From Aminobacter ciceronei (lineage in GTDB: Bacteria; Pseudomonadota; Alphaproteobacteria; Rhizobiales; Rhizobiaceae): a DNA stretch of 64,000 nucleotides. Shown one piece after another: positions 1 to 9,093 of this stretch (within the stretch, counting starts at the first letter, position 1; the number at the start of each line of letters is the position of its first letter). The stretch covers positions 1 through 64,000 of the forward strand of contig NZ_JACJHY010000012.1 in the NCBI RefSeq assembly GCF_014138625.1, given 5' to 3'. The translations under genes and the position numbers were made by a program. The notes beneath the pieces were generated by a model. That model saw only the letters and a program-made list of their open reading frames with translations. It made no database searches and was not told where the DNA came from.

Positions 1-107
1 AATCAGCCTCTGGCCAAAGCCAGAACCAAGCCTCGCATGAGGCCAAAGCCGGCTCGCAACGGCCTTGGCATCTGCCCCCCGACATCAATCCAAAAAAGCT
101 CAATCAA

Positions 108-145
108 CCCACAAAACAAAACCCCGCCGAAATTCGACGGGGTTT
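108..145 (-). terminator. Rho-independent terminator of rpmE
   Basis: On the minus strand an 8-bp stem (AAACCCCG with CGGGGTTT, 119-126 and 138-145), extended inward by CGAA/TTCG across one mismatch, is followed by a T-rich run. It lies about 60 bases beyond the rpmE stop codon. Confidence 0.75.
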
Positions 146-202
146 GTCAGCAGTCTGACCCGCCATGAAGGCGGGTTCTTATATTCTTGGAAGCGGGTCG
201 GC

Positions 203-424
203 TTAGATGCCGAGGCCTTCGTAGCGCTTCTTGAACTTCGACAGACGGCCGCCGCGGTCGAGCAGGTTGTGCTGGCCGCCGGTCCAGGCCGGGTGCGTGG
301 TCGGGTCGATATCGAGGTTCATCGTATCGCCTTCCTTGCCCCAGGTGGAGCGGGTCAGGTATTCGGTGCCATTGGTCATGACGACCTTGATGGTGTGGTA
401 GTCGGGATGGATATCGGCTTTCAT
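203..424 (-). CDS. rpmE: 50S ribosomal protein L31
   Basis: This is the 73-residue ribosomal protein L31, a component of the large ribosomal subunit. The start is set at the ATG that opens [10 protein letters not shown], the usual N-terminus of the family, with AGGAACAG just upstream as ribosome binding site; the frame stays open further upstream but that part is unlike L31. The conserved stretches STWGKEGD and THPAWTGGQ are present and the end KRYEGLGI is typical of rhizobial L31. There is no CxxC zinc pair, so this is the zinc-independent form. It is divergent from the ABC exporter at 613 and closed by a terminator at 108-145. In related genomes rpmE also sits next to an ABC exporter gene. 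Confidence 0.95.
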   Translation of the reverse strand: MKADIHPDYHTIKVVMTNGTEYLTRSTWGKEGDTMNLDIDPTTHPAWTGGQHNLLDRGGRLSKFKKRYEGLGI

Positions 425-612
425 CGCTCTGTTCCTGCTGTCGCGGCGCGGCTTGCGCAGGTATCCTGCGGCGATGCGCCTCTTTCGAAAATTCGAAGCC
501 ACGGCTAGATAGGCCACGGCTTCAGAAACGGTCGGCGTGCCTATACATCAGCCGATTTCGAATCACAAGGCCGCGCAGCCGGCAAATGGCCCGCGGCCGA
601 GAGGGAATTGAC

Positions 613-2418
613 ATGGCGAACACAACAACGGCCGCCAATGAACAGCGCCGACGTTCGCTCCGCCCGCTGAGCAGGCTTTCGCCCTACCTCTACCGCTATC
701 CCAGGCTGGTCATCGGCGCCATCATTTCGCTTGTCGCCGCCGCCGTCACCACGCTGACCCTGCCGATCGCCGTGCGCCGGATGATCGACCACGGCTTCTC
801 CTCCGCCGATTCGAGCTTCATTGCCAAATATTTCGCCATGCTGGTGGCGATCGCTGCACTGCTCGCGCTGGCCTCTGCCTGCCGCTACTATTTCGTCATC
901 ACGCTCGGCGAGCGTGTCGTCTCCGACATCCGCCGCGACGTCTTTTCGCACGTCACCTCGCTCTCGCCAGCCTTCTTCGACACGGCGATGTCGGGCGAGA
1001 TCGTGTCGCGGCTGGCCGCCGACACGACCCAGATCAAGTCGGCCGTCGGTGCCACCGCCTCCGTCGCCCTGCGCAACATCATCCTCGGCCTGGGCGCGCT
1101 CGCCATGATGGTGGTGACGAGCCCGAAACTGTCGGGCCTTGTCATCGCCGCGATCCCGTTGATCGTGCTGCCTTTGGTCGCCTTCGGTCGCTCGGTGCGG
1201 CGCAAGTCGCGGCTGGCGCAGGACACGCTTGCCAACGCCACGGCCTTTGCCAGCGAACAGATCGGCGCCATCCGCACGCTGCAGGCCTTCACCAACGAAA
1301 AGCTGGTGACGGGCCGATTCGCTGCCGCCGTCGAGACCGCCTTCAACGCCGCCCGCGCCTCGGTGCTGGCCCGCGCCGTGCTGACCTTTTTTGCCATCTT
1401 CACCATCTTCGCCTCGGTCGTCGCCGTGTTGTGGTTCGGTTCGCGCGACGTGCTTGAGGGCACGCTGTCACCCGGCACGCTCGGCCAGTTCCTGCTTTAT
1501 TCGGTGTTCGCCGCGGGCGCGCTCGGGGCGCTGTCGGAAGTGTGGGGCGAACTCAGTTCGGCCGCAGGTGCTGCCGAACGCATCACCGAGATCCTCGCCG
1601 AAAAGCCCACCGTCGCGACACCGGCAGCCCCCGTCGCCCTGCCAGCAAGGAGCAGCGGCGCGATCGAATTCCGCGACGTCACCTTCTCCTATCCGGTCAG
1701 GCCCGACCGCGCCGCCGTGCGCGGCCTGAGCTTCACCGTGAAACCGGGCGAGACTGTCGCCATCGTCGGCCCGTCGGGAGCCGGCAAGAGCACGGTGTTT
1801 TCGCTTCTGCTGCGCTTCTACGATCCCGAAGCCGGCGCTGTGCTGATCGACGGGGTCGACCTCCAGAAGGCCGACCCGCAGGCCGTGCGCGACCGCATTG
1901 CCATCGTGCCGCAGGACGTGACGATCTTTGCCAGCACGGCAGGCGAGAACATCGGCTTCGGCCGGCCCGGTGCTTCGCAGGCCGACATCGTCAAGGCAGC
2001 CGAGGCCGCGCTCGCCGTCGAGTTCATCGAGAAGCTGCAGGACGGCTATGACACCGAAGTCGGCGAACGCGGCGTCACGCTCTCCGGCGGTCAGCGCCAG
2101 CGCATCGCCATTGCCCGCGCCATCCTGCGCGACGCGCCTATCCTGTTGCTCGACGAGGCGACATCGGCGCTCGACGCCGACAGCGAGCGGCAGGTCCAGA
2201 CGGCGCTCGAGCACCTGATGCAGGGGCGCACCACTATCGTCATCGCACACCGGCTGGCAACCGTGCTGAAGGCCGATCGCATCCTGGTCATGGATGGCGG
2301 CCGCATTGTCGAGGAAGGCACCCATGCCAGCCTCGTCGCAAAGGGTGGCATCTATGCCCGCCTCGCCAAGCTGCAATTCGACACCGGCGCCAGCGCCTTC
2401 CAGGGCGCCGCGGAATAA
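613..2418 (+). CDS. ABC transporter, fused permease and ATPase (MsbA-like exporter)
   Basis: A 601-residue half-transporter of the ABCB/MsbA exporter type that should homodimerise in the inner membrane and export a hydrophobic substrate, perhaps a lipid. The first ~310 residues carry six hydrophobic segments. The nucleotide-binding domain follows, with Walker A GPSGAGKST near residue 386, signature LSGGQRQR near 490, Walker B and D-loop ILLLDEATSALD near 511, and the switch histidine in IAHRLAT. The start at MANTTTAANEQ is preferred because GAGAGGG lies just upstream; a further 9 codons are open but lack support. The stop is only 4 bases from the end of the convergent nitroreductase gene and I see no terminator there. 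The substrate cannot be read from the sequence. Confidence 0.9.
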   Translation: MANTTTAANEQRRRSLRPLSRLSPYLYRYPRLVIGAIISLVAAAVTTLTLPIAVRRMIDHGFSSADSSFIAKYFAMLVAIAALLALASACRYYFVITLGERVVSDIRRDVFSHVTSLSPAFFDTAMSGEIVSRLAADTTQIKSAVGATASVALRNIILGLGALAMMVVTSPKLSGLVIAAIPLIVLPLVAFGRSVRRKSRLAQDTLANATAFASEQIGAIRTLQAFTNEKLVTGRFAAAVETAFNAARASVLARAVLTFFAIFTIFASVVAVLWFGSRDVLEGTLSPGTLGQFLLYSVFAAGALGALSEVWGELSSAAGAAERITEILAEKPTVATPAAPVALPARSSGAIEFRDVTFSYPVRPDRAAVRGLSFTVKPGETVAIVGPSGAGKSTVFSLLLRFYDPEAGAVLIDGVDLQKADPQAVRDRIAIVPQDVTIFASTAGENIGFGRPGASQADIVKAAEAALAVEFIEKLQDGYDTEVGERGVTLSGGQRQRIAIARAILRDAPILLLDEATSALDADSERQVQTALEHLMQGRTTIVIAHRLATVLKADRILVMDGGRIVEEGTHASLVAKGGIYARLAKLQFDTGASAFQGAAE

Positions 2419-2422
2419 CGCC

Positions 2423-3112
2423 TCACAGGAAGGTCGCGATCTCCGACAGCGGACGCTTCTCCGTGGCATGCACGGGGATGGTGGCGCCCTCCTTGGGATA
2501 GCCGACGACCATCAGGATGTAAGGCTTGTCGTGCGGGTCGCGGCCGCAGATCTGGTTGAGGAAGCTCATTGGGTTCGGCGTGTGTGTCAGCGTCGCCAGG
2601 CCAGCGCGGTGCAGCGCGGCGATCAGGAAGCCGGTGGCGATGCTGACCGATTCGGGCACGTAGTAGTTCTTGCGCGAGACACCGTCGGCCGAGCGGCTCT
2701 TGCGCTCGCCGAAGATGCAGATCAGCCAGGGCGCCTCTTCCAGGAAGGGCTTGGAGGCATCGGTACCGAGCGGCGCCAGCGCCTTCAGCCACTCCTCGCC
2801 GGCGCGGCCCTCGTAGAAAGCACGCTCCTCGATCTCGGCCGCTTCGCGAATCTGGCGCTTGATGTCGGCGTCGCCGATGACGGCGAAATGCCAAGGCTGG
2901 TGATTGGCGCCGTTGGGTGCTGTTCCGGCAGCCATGATGCAGGTTTCGATGATGTCGCGCGGCACCGGCCGCGAGGAAAAATCGCGCACGGTGTGGCGCG
3001 TGCGGATCTCGTCGTAGAACGACTTTGCGCCGGCGCGCATCTCCTCGACCGGCTTTTCCTTGTAGTCGGGCAGCGGCAGCGTGCGGTAGGTGTGTGCGGT
3101 TGAGACGGTCAT
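2423..3112 (-). CDS. Nitroreductase-family FMN oxidoreductase (iodotyrosine deiodinase-like)
   Basis: A 229-residue flavoprotein of the nitroreductase superfamily, expected to be a cytosolic FMN dimer using NAD(P)H. The FMN-binding arginine pattern [10 protein letters not shown] lies near residue 37 and [16 protein letters not shown] near residue 61. The block [19 protein letters not shown] followed by [10 protein letters not shown] matches the branch containing iodotyrosine deiodinase and its bacterial homologues, from family knowledge. Whether the substrate is a halogenated phenol or a nitroaromatic cannot be decided here. The start has GGGAGCAACC upstream, a good ribosome binding site. It is transcribed towards the ABC exporter, and the autotransporter gene behind it ends in its own hairpin, so it is probably monocistronic. 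Confidence 0.85.
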   Translation of the reverse strand: MTVSTAHTYRTLPLPDYKEKPVEEMRAGAKSFYDEIRTRHTVRDFSSRPVPRDIIETCIMAAGTAPNGANHQPWHFAVIGDADIKRQIREAAEIEERAFYEGRAGEEWLKALAPLGTDASKPFLEEAPWLICIFGERKSRSADGVSRKNYYVPESVSIATGFLIAALHRAGLATLTHTPNPMSFLNQICGRDPHDKPYILMVVGYPKEGATIPVHATEKRPLSEIATFL

Positions 3113-3179
3113 GGTTGCTCCCCAGGATTGTCGATTGCGGCGACAATCTCGAATGCCATTGCCCGCGTCAACGGGGATT

Positions 3180-3203
3180 GGCGACGCCTGGAGCGGCGTC
3201 GCC
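3180..3203 (-). terminator. Hairpin after the autotransporter gene
   Basis: A perfect 9-bp inverted repeat, GGCGACGCC and GGCGTCGCC with a 6-base loop, starts 12 bases past the autotransporter stop. The T-run is weak, so it may be a stem-stabilised 3' end rather than a strong intrinsic terminator. Confidence 0.5.
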
Positions 3204-3214
3204 TTGTTCCACGA

Positions 3215-6190
3215 CTAGAATTTGACGCCGAGGCTTGCCTTGACGCCGTGATCGCGGGCGCCGCTGGCGAGCTGGCCGTTGTAGCTGAGGGCCAGATTGG
3301 CCTTGGGCGAGACGGCGAAGTCGAGACCGGCTTCGATCAACAGTGCATCGCGGGCGATCGGCGCGCCATGGACGGTGAAGCTGTCGCCGCCGCCTGCGAA
3401 GGCGACTGTCGAGGCAGGCGTGACGTCGCCGAAGGCATGGCGCCAGCCGAGGCCGCCCCGCACCGTCGCCTTGGCGTCACCAAGGTTGAAGTCGCTTGCG
3501 GCGCGCAGGCCGAGCGTGGTCGTGGTGCTGTCGAAGCTCTTGTCGGTGCTGGTCAGCGCCGCCGCGCCGCCGGTTTCAGTGAAGCCGTCGGTCGAGGTCG
3601 AGACATAGGCAAGGCCGGCGAAAGGCTCGAAGGCGACGCGGCCCATCTCGACCTTGTAGCCCGTTTCGACGAAGGCCTGCGCCGTGCCGGCATCGTAGCT
3701 GGCCTTGAGCGTTTCGGTGAGACCGGGGAACGAGACAGTGCGGCTCGTGTCGATCGCGTGCCTGGTGTAGGACGCCCCAGCGCGCAGCGCGACGGCGCCG
3801 AAGTGACGGCCGCCATAGACACCGACATGGAAGTTGTCGCTGTCGCCCGAGGCGGCGCCGCCATCCGTGTCGAAGCTGGTGCGGCTGTAACCGCCGAGCA
3901 GGCCGAGACGCCAGCCGTCGCCGACGATGGTGTCGCCGCCGGCGACGAGGCCGCCGCTCGCGTGCTTGAAACCGCCCGAATTGCCGTTGCCGTCGAACGA
4001 ACCCCAATTGCCCAGCGCCTGGCCCCAGACGACGAAGCGGTCGGTATCGGCGGCGACAAGTTCGAGACCGCCCTCGCCATAGCCCATGACGGGCAGGTCG
4101 GGTGCCGCGACATCGCCGAAGGCCGAGCGCACGCGGTCGTTGGCGAACTCGCCGAGGAACTGGCTCGTCTGCGTCGTGCCGCCGCTGACCGAAGCATGCA
4201 CGTCACCGGCAAGCTGATCGAGCGCGTCGCGTGCCTCGTCCTCGTCCGTCGACATCAGCAAGGCCGAGCGCACCGGATTGCCACTCGGCAGAGTGTCGAC
4301 GGCACCCGCGACGGCCGACTGGTTCGGCGACTGGGCGACCTCCTCGACCGACAGGTCGTTGCGGCTGAGCGCCAGCGTTACGTCATTGCCGTCGCCACCG
4401 GTGTAGCTGATAAGATGATTGAGGAAGAGCAGGTTGTTGAGATTACCGACCGAGGCGAAGGTTCCGGTGACGGCGTCACCGCCATCATTGGCGATGATCG
4501 TGAACGGCCCGTTGAGCGGATCCCAGCCTCCGGCCGCGCTCGGGTCGTTGGGTGTCAGTACCAGATTGAGCGTCGCACCCGATATGTCGACCGTACCGTT
4601 GACCGTCAGCTTGTCGGCTGTCGTCGGCGTCGCCTCGATCTCGAGGATGCCGTGATTGACGTAGTCGCCGTTGACGGTCTGGGTATGGACGAGGCCCGTT
4701 GTAGCCGGGTTCGCCTTGTCGCCCACAGCATGCGCTGCACCTGATGCGATTGTCACGTTGCCGACAACCGTACCGCTGCCGCCGAACCGAGCGCCGGAGT
4801 CAACGGAGACTGGCCCAGCCAGCGTACCAATGCCCTTGTAACCGACATTCAGCATGCCGGTGTTGACGAAGGTTTCGCCGGCGAATGCGGAACTGTCGCC
4901 CCTTAATGTGATGGTGCCCGATCCCTGCTTGAAGAACTGCCCCGCGCCGGCAAGCTTAACGTTCTGCGGCAGGTAGCCCAGGCCATTGGACATGTTGGAA
5001 ATCAGCTTGCTGCCAGCGTCGATGGTGATCTTGCCATCGGTCCCACCCAACCAACCGCTCGCCCCGCCGTCACCGAACTGGAGTGTACCGCCGTTAGAGA
5101 TCAGCACGGTGGCCGTGCCGCTGCCGCTGTTGCCAGCGCCGGTAAGGGTCAACTTGCCACCGCCAATATGCTGGAACGAGCCTGCGCTATTGATCTGGCC
5201 GGCAACAACGAGGTCGTCGGAGCGATTGAAGACCAGCGTACCGTGATTGTTGACCGCGCCGGCAAGAGAACCTGACGTGCCACCAGATCCCAGCTGCAAC
5301 GTTGCGCCGCTGGAGATGGCCGTGCTTCCGGTAAAGATGTTGTTGCCGGTGAAAATCTGTGTCCCGCCATCGATGCTGATGCCAGCGCTGCCATCGATCA
5401 CGCCGGAAAAGGTGCCGCTGGCCGCTGTGATGTTGAGAATCTTGTCAGCGAGCTTGACCAGACCGCTGCCCGTCAACGCCTTGATGCTGACGCCGCCACC
5501 CTTGTTCGAGATGTCGAACGTACCGTCGACCGTCAATCCGCTGGAGGCGCTGATGCTGCTGCTGCTGCCAACCATCTGGAGTGTCGTACCGGAGCCGATC
5601 GTGGTGGCGCCTGTATAGGTGTTGACCCAATCGCTGAGCTTCAGCGTACCGCCGCCGACAATGTCGAGCCCGGCTGACCCTTTGATGACCATGCCGATCT
5701 CGGCGGAAACTCCAGGACCCACATTTATCGTCGCCGAGCCGATTGCCGGCGCCAAGGTAAGCGAGTCGGAAGCAGTAGCCGTAAGCCTGTAGCCGCTGGC
5801 CGTGAAACGAAGTGTATCGAAATTCTGGTGCCCCTGGACGTTTACCCCTCCACCAGTGCCGCCGAACACCGCTGTGCCACCAACCCATTGCTGGTTTGTT
5901 GTGCCGGTGACGTCGGTCCAGTTGGTGCTGCCAGCAACCCATGTGCCGGCACCTCCATTGACGGCACCATTGGCAACGATGTCGGCACCATCCCAATACT
6001 GGTCTGCAAGGACCGGCGACGCAGCGCCGAGCACAACCGCCACGGCCGCGAGCGTCGCCAGCGCCGTGCCGGACCGCAAGGCGGCGAGACGGGCGATTGG
6101 TCGGTTCGAGGGTTGGCTGGAAGAGGTCCTGTTGGCTTGAGCCGATTCCAAATGAGTCCGCGCAGCAGAGCTGCGGTCAAAAAAAGGCAT
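3215..6190 (-). CDS. Autotransporter outer-membrane beta-barrel protein (type Va adhesin)
   Basis: A 991-residue type V secreted protein. The start opens MPFFDRSSAART with GTGGGGA upstream. The first ~60 residues form a long charged leader and then a hydrophobic stretch (ATLAAVAVVLGAASPVLA), an extended signal of the kind found in large autotransporters. The passenger, roughly residues 65-620, is a glycine-, serine- and threonine-rich beta-helix with autotransporter-associated strand repeats such as TYTGATTIGSGTTLQ and IFTGSTAISSGATLQLG. The last ~270 residues form the 12-strand barrel, which ends in LGVKF with the obligatory terminal phenylalanine. I see no catalytic triad or protease motif, so adhesion or aggregation is more likely than enzymatic activity. 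A hairpin follows the gene, and remnants of a second autotransporter end lie upstream at 6814-6900. Confidence 0.9.
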   Translation of the reverse strand: MPFFDRSSAARTHLESAQANRTSSSQPSNRPIARLAALRSGTALATLAAVAVVLGAASPVLADQYWDGADIVANGAVNGGAGTWVAGSTNWTDVTGTTNQQWVGGTAVFGGTGGGVNVQGHQNFDTLRFTASGYRLTATASDSLTLAPAIGSATINVGPGVSAEIGMVIKGSAGLDIVGGGTLKLSDWVNTYTGATTIGSGTTLQMVGSSSSISASSGLTVDGTFDISNKGGGVSIKALTGSGLVKLADKILNITAASGTFSGVIDGSAGISIDGGTQIFTGNNIFTGSTAISSGATLQLGSGGTSGSLAGAVNNHGTLVFNRSDDLVVAGQINSAGSFQHIGGGKLTLTGAGNSGSGTATVLISNGGTLQFGDGGASGWLGGTDGKITIDAGSKLISNMSNGLGYLPQNVKLAGAGQFFKQGSGTITLRGDSSAFAGETFVNTGMLNVGYKGIGTLAGPVSVDSGARFGGSGTVVGNVTIASGAAHAVGDKANPATTGLVHTQTVNGDYVNHGILEIEATPTTADKLTVNGTVDISGATLNLVLTPNDPSAAGGWDPLNGPFTIIANDGGDAVTGTFASVGNLNNLLFLNHLISYTGGDGNDVTLALSRNDLSVEEVAQSPNQSAVAGAVDTLPSGNPVRSALLMSTDEDEARDALDQLAGDVHASVSGGTTQTSQFLGEFANDRVRSAFGDVAAPDLPVMGYGEGGLELVAADTDRFVVWGQALGNWGSFDGNGNSGGFKHASGGLVAGGDTIVGDGWRLGLLGGYSRTSFDTDGGAASGDSDNFHVGVYGGRHFGAVALRAGASYTRHAIDTSRTVSFPGLTETLKASYDAGTAQAFVETGYKVEMGRVAFEPFAGLAYVSTSTDGFTETGGAAALTSTDKSFDSTTTTLGLRAASDFNLGDAKATVRGGLGWRHAFGDVTPASTVAFAGGGDSFTVHGAPIARDALLIEAGLDFAVSPKANLALSYNGQLASGARDHGVKASLGVKF

Positions 6191-6813
6191 GATATCCCCA
6201 CCACTTATATGCACGCCCAAACCGGGCAAAGGCATTGTGCGGAGACCCCAATCTCCACCCAAAACTCAACAATAGATTTTGCTTAGAACAGCCAAGCTTA
6301 TTCAGCAACAGAGAATATTAGGTATGAAGCATTAAACTTGCTTCAACTTGTACAACCGCCAACTCCACTCACCGACGTTTCGAGACGACTCGCGCATGCA
6401 AGTGAAATGCGCCAGCAAATGCCAAATGGGGCAGCAGGCATTTGCGACTGTTCTACTCCCTCGATATACACCACGCCTCAAATGCCCTCGAACGAACAGA
6501 TGAGAAGGTCATCAGTGATGTCCTGACCACCCAGGGACCACCGATCGGCCCAGGCAGGCTGGAGCGAACCGCACAGGGCAAAAAGTGGCACACCCGAAAG
6601 AGCGCGCGTTCTGGAAAAAATGGCAGGCACTGCTTGCTCCCCACCTGCCGTCGGGAGGGGAGCTTATCCCTCAGGCAGGCCCCTAAATGATGAGCCACAC
6701 CTAAGCGACAACACCGTGGTTGGGAAGATTTCGTCCCGCGCCATTTTTGGGTCTAATTCCGGAAACCGGCATTTGACAGATTAGGGCCACGCGGCTCCAG
6801 CGGGCACCATGGC
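6191..6813. other. Long intergenic region upstream of the autotransporter gene
   Basis: About 620 bases without a convincing gene. Short open frames here lack ribosome sites and familiar protein sequence. The part next to the autotransporter start (about 6240-6350) is clearly A/T-richer than the surrounding genes and probably carries its promoter. A 9-bp inverted repeat lies at 6415-6445. The rest looks like decayed sequence leading into the relics that start at 6814. Confidence 0.5.
6415..6445. repeat. Inverted repeat GCAAATGCC / GGCATTTGC
   Basis: Perfect 9-bp arms separated by 13 bases, about 225 bases upstream of the autotransporter start. This could be an operator for a dimeric regulator; nothing identifies the protein. 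Confidence 0.35.
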
Positions 6814-6900
6814 TCAAAACTTCACCGCCAAGGTGGCCCTGGCCCCGTGGTCACGCGTACTGTTGCCGATCTGGCCGACATAGGCCGTGGCAAGACGCAT
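6814..6900 (-). pseudogene. Remnant of a second autotransporter barrel C-terminus
   Basis: The last 28 codons in this frame read as an autotransporter barrel end: YVGQIGNSTRDHGARATLAVKF. It lines up with YNGQLASGARDHGVKASLGVKF, the end of the intact autotransporter at 3215-6190, including the terminal phenylalanine and stop. Upstream codons (higher coordinates) lose the similarity within a few tens of bases and run into the AraC relic on the opposite strand. No signal or passenger remains, so this is a deletion relic. Confidence 0.7.
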
Positions 6901-6939
6901 GCGCAGCTTCTCAGCTATCGGGCGCGAGGCCGCGGTCGA

Positions 6940-7341
6940 TACCGCAGCGCCCCCCGCCTGCGCCAAGCCGCCGAAGAGGAGGAAAGCCTGCTGCCGGGGG
7001 ATATTTTGGCCGCGGCGCGGACGATCATCGACCAGCGCCACATGGATGCGGAGCCGTCGCCGGGGTGCGTTGCCGCCCGCGGTGGATGCTCGCGTTCCGA
7101 GCTTTATCGCGCATTCTCGGGACAGGCCGAGTCCGTCGCGCCTGCCATCTGGACAGCGCGGCTCGAACGATCGCGGCGCATGCTGACGCTGAGCCCGGCG
7201 CTCGACCTCAGCGTCGCCCAGATCGCTTCCAGCTGTGGCTTCCTCGATCCCTCCAACTTCAACCGCATGTTCCGCAATCGCTACGGCATGACGCCGCGCG
7301 AGATGCGCGAGCTGGACCGCGACAGGTCCGAAAACGGCTAG
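6940..7341 (+). pseudogene. Truncated AraC-family regulator (C-terminal DNA-binding domain only)
   Basis: About 130 residues corresponding to the end of an AraC/XylS-type activator. The second helix-turn-helix block is clear: LDLSVAQIASSCGFLDPSNF followed by NRMFRNRYGMTPREMREL. An earlier SRSELYRAF stretch fits the first helix-turn-helix. The N-terminal ligand domain, normally 150 or more residues, is missing; upstream the frame runs straight into the autotransporter remnant. Its stop codon overlaps the stop of the convergent FAD dehydrogenase by four bases. It could be a short expressed DNA-binding protein, but the missing start signal and abrupt junction favour a deletion relic. Confidence 0.65.
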
Positions 7342-8990
7342 CGCGCCGCGTGCCGGCCGGCGTTGCGGCCGGAGAATATGCAACCGCCGAGGAAGGTGCC
7401 TTCGAGCGCGTTGTAGCCGTGATAGCCACCGCCGCCGAAGCCGGCGACCTCGCCGGCAGCATAGAGGCCGAGAATAGGCTCGCCATTGGCACCGAGCACC
7501 TGACCATTCAGATTGGTGTGCAGCCCGCCCAGCGTCTTGCGGGTGAGCACATTGAGGCGGACGGCGATCAGCGGGCCGTTGGCGGGATCGAGGATCTTGT
7601 GCGGCTTTGCCGTCCGCACCAGCCGGTCGCCGAGATAACGCCTGGCGCCATGGATGGCGGTGACCTGGGCGTCCTTGGAGTAGGGATTGTCGATCTCGCG
7701 GTCGCGCGCTGCGATCTGGGCATGCAGTCGGTTATGGTCGATGAGGTCGTTGCCGGCGAGCACGTTCATGCCGGCCACAAGATCACGGAGATTGTCGCGG
7801 ACGACAAAATCCTCGCCATGCTGCTTGAAAGCCTCGACCGACGGCGGCGCGCCCTTGGCGCGGCGGCTCTTCAGCACCTCGATCCAGCGCTTGGAGGTCA
7901 GGTCCGGGTTCTGCTCCGAGCCGGACAGCGCGAACTCCTTCTTGATGATCTTCTGGGTCAGCACAAACCAGGAGTATTCGTGGCCGGCGGACAGGATGCG
8001 CCGGAGTGTGCCGAGCGTGTCGAAGCCAGGCAGGAACGGCGCTTCCAGCCGCTCGCCCAGCGCGTCGAACCACAGCGACGACGGCCCCGGCAGGATGCGG
8101 ATGCCGTGGTTGGGCCAGATCGGGTTCCAGTTGGTCAGGCCCTCTGTGTAGTGCCACATGCGGTCGCGGTTGATGACCGCGCCGCCGGCGGCTTCAGTGA
8201 TCGCGACCATGCGGCCGTCGACATGGTGCGGCACGCCGGCGACCATCTTCTTGGGCGCCGGCCCGAGCCTGTCGGTCGGCCAAGCCGTTCGAACGAGGTC
8301 GTGATTGCCGCCGATGCCGCCCGAGGTAACGATGACGGCGTCGGCATGGAATTCGAAATCGCCTGTCACCTTGCGGCCGGATTGCTGGCCACGCTCGACG
8401 GCAGACGACTCCAGGATTTCGCCGGCGACACCGGACATTGCACCATGGGTCTTGATCAGCCGGCTGGCCTGATGACGGAATTTCAGCGCGATCCGGCCCG
8501 CCGCAGCATGATCGCGGACACGACGGACAAACGGTTCGAGCACGCCCGGGCCGGTGCCCCAGGTGACATGGAAACGCGGCACCGAATTGCCGTGGCCATG
8601 CGCCAGCGCGCCGCCACGCTCGGCCCAACCAACGACGGGAAACCAGCGCATGCCCTGGGCATGCAGCCACGGCCGCATCTCGCCGGCAGAGAAATCGATG
8701 AAGGCTTCGGCCACCTTGCGCGGCCAATGATCTTCTGGCCGGTCGAATTGCGCCGATCCCATCCAGTCCTGCAAGGCGAGCTCGCGGCTGTCCTTGATGC
8801 GCATGCGGCGCTGTTCGGGACTGTCGACGAAGAACAGCCCGCCGAGCGACCAGAACGCCTGGCCGCCGAGCGAGTTCTCGCTCTCCTGCTCGAGCATGAT
8901 GACCCGCTTGCCGGCATCGGCCAGCTCTGCCGCGGCAACCAGACCGGCAAGTCCGCCACCGACAACGATCGCATCCGCCTGGTCAGCCAA
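7338..8990 (-). CDS. FAD-binding dehydrogenase (fumarate reductase / 3-ketosteroid dehydrogenase-like)
   Basis: A ~550-residue flavoprotein of the FAD_binding_2 superfamily. The dinucleotide fold opens the protein (AIVVGGGLAGLVAAAELA) and a second FAD-contacting block near the end reads GLYAAGEVAGFGGGGYHGYN. The middle contains the long substrate cap expected for the group, whose members use FAD to oxidise or reduce carbon-carbon bonds; the substrate here is unknown. I place the start at a TTG at 8990: it is preceded by GGAGGGG at good spacing and gives the usual short N-terminus before the Rossmann fold. A second TTG at 9035 adds 15 residues without a ribosome site. The gene is convergent with the AraC relic. 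Confidence 0.85.
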   Translation of the reverse strand: MADQADAIVVGGGLAGLVAAAELADAGKRVIMLEQESENSLGGQAFWSLGGLFFVDSPEQRRMRIKDSRELALQDWMGSAQFDRPEDHWPRKVAEAFIDFSAGEMRPWLHAQGMRWFPVVGWAERGGALAHGHGNSVPRFHVTWGTGPGVLEPFVRRVRDHAAAGRIALKFRHQASRLIKTHGAMSGVAGEILESSAVERGQQSGRKVTGDFEFHADAVIVTSGGIGGNHDLVRTAWPTDRLGPAPKKMVAGVPHHVDGRMVAITEAAGGAVINRDRMWHYTEGLTNWNPIWPNHGIRILPGPSSLWFDALGERLEAPFLPGFDTLGTLRRILSAGHEYSWFVLTQKIIKKEFALSGSEQNPDLTSKRWIEVLKSRRAKGAPPSVEAFKQHGEDFVVRDNLRDLVAGMNVLAGNDLIDHNRLHAQIAARDREIDNPYSKDAQVTAIHGARRYLGDRLVRTAKPHKILDPANGPLIAVRLNVLTRKTLGGLHTNLNGQVLGANGEPILGLYAAGEVAGFGGGGYHGYNALEGTFLGGCIFSGRNAGRHAAR

Positions 8991-9093
8991 CTGCCCCTCC
9001 CAAGGTCCTCTGCTGTCGCGGCGAGTTTCGGGCAACGGACGGCAAGATCAAGCAGAAAGTCTGGCCGCATTGGTTCCGCTGGGGAAAGAGCGG

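Noticed and set aside
3128-4744. Long open frame antisense to the autotransporter gene
   Set aside because: Composition-driven; no ribosome site, no recognisable protein, and the opposite strand has a clear autotransporter.
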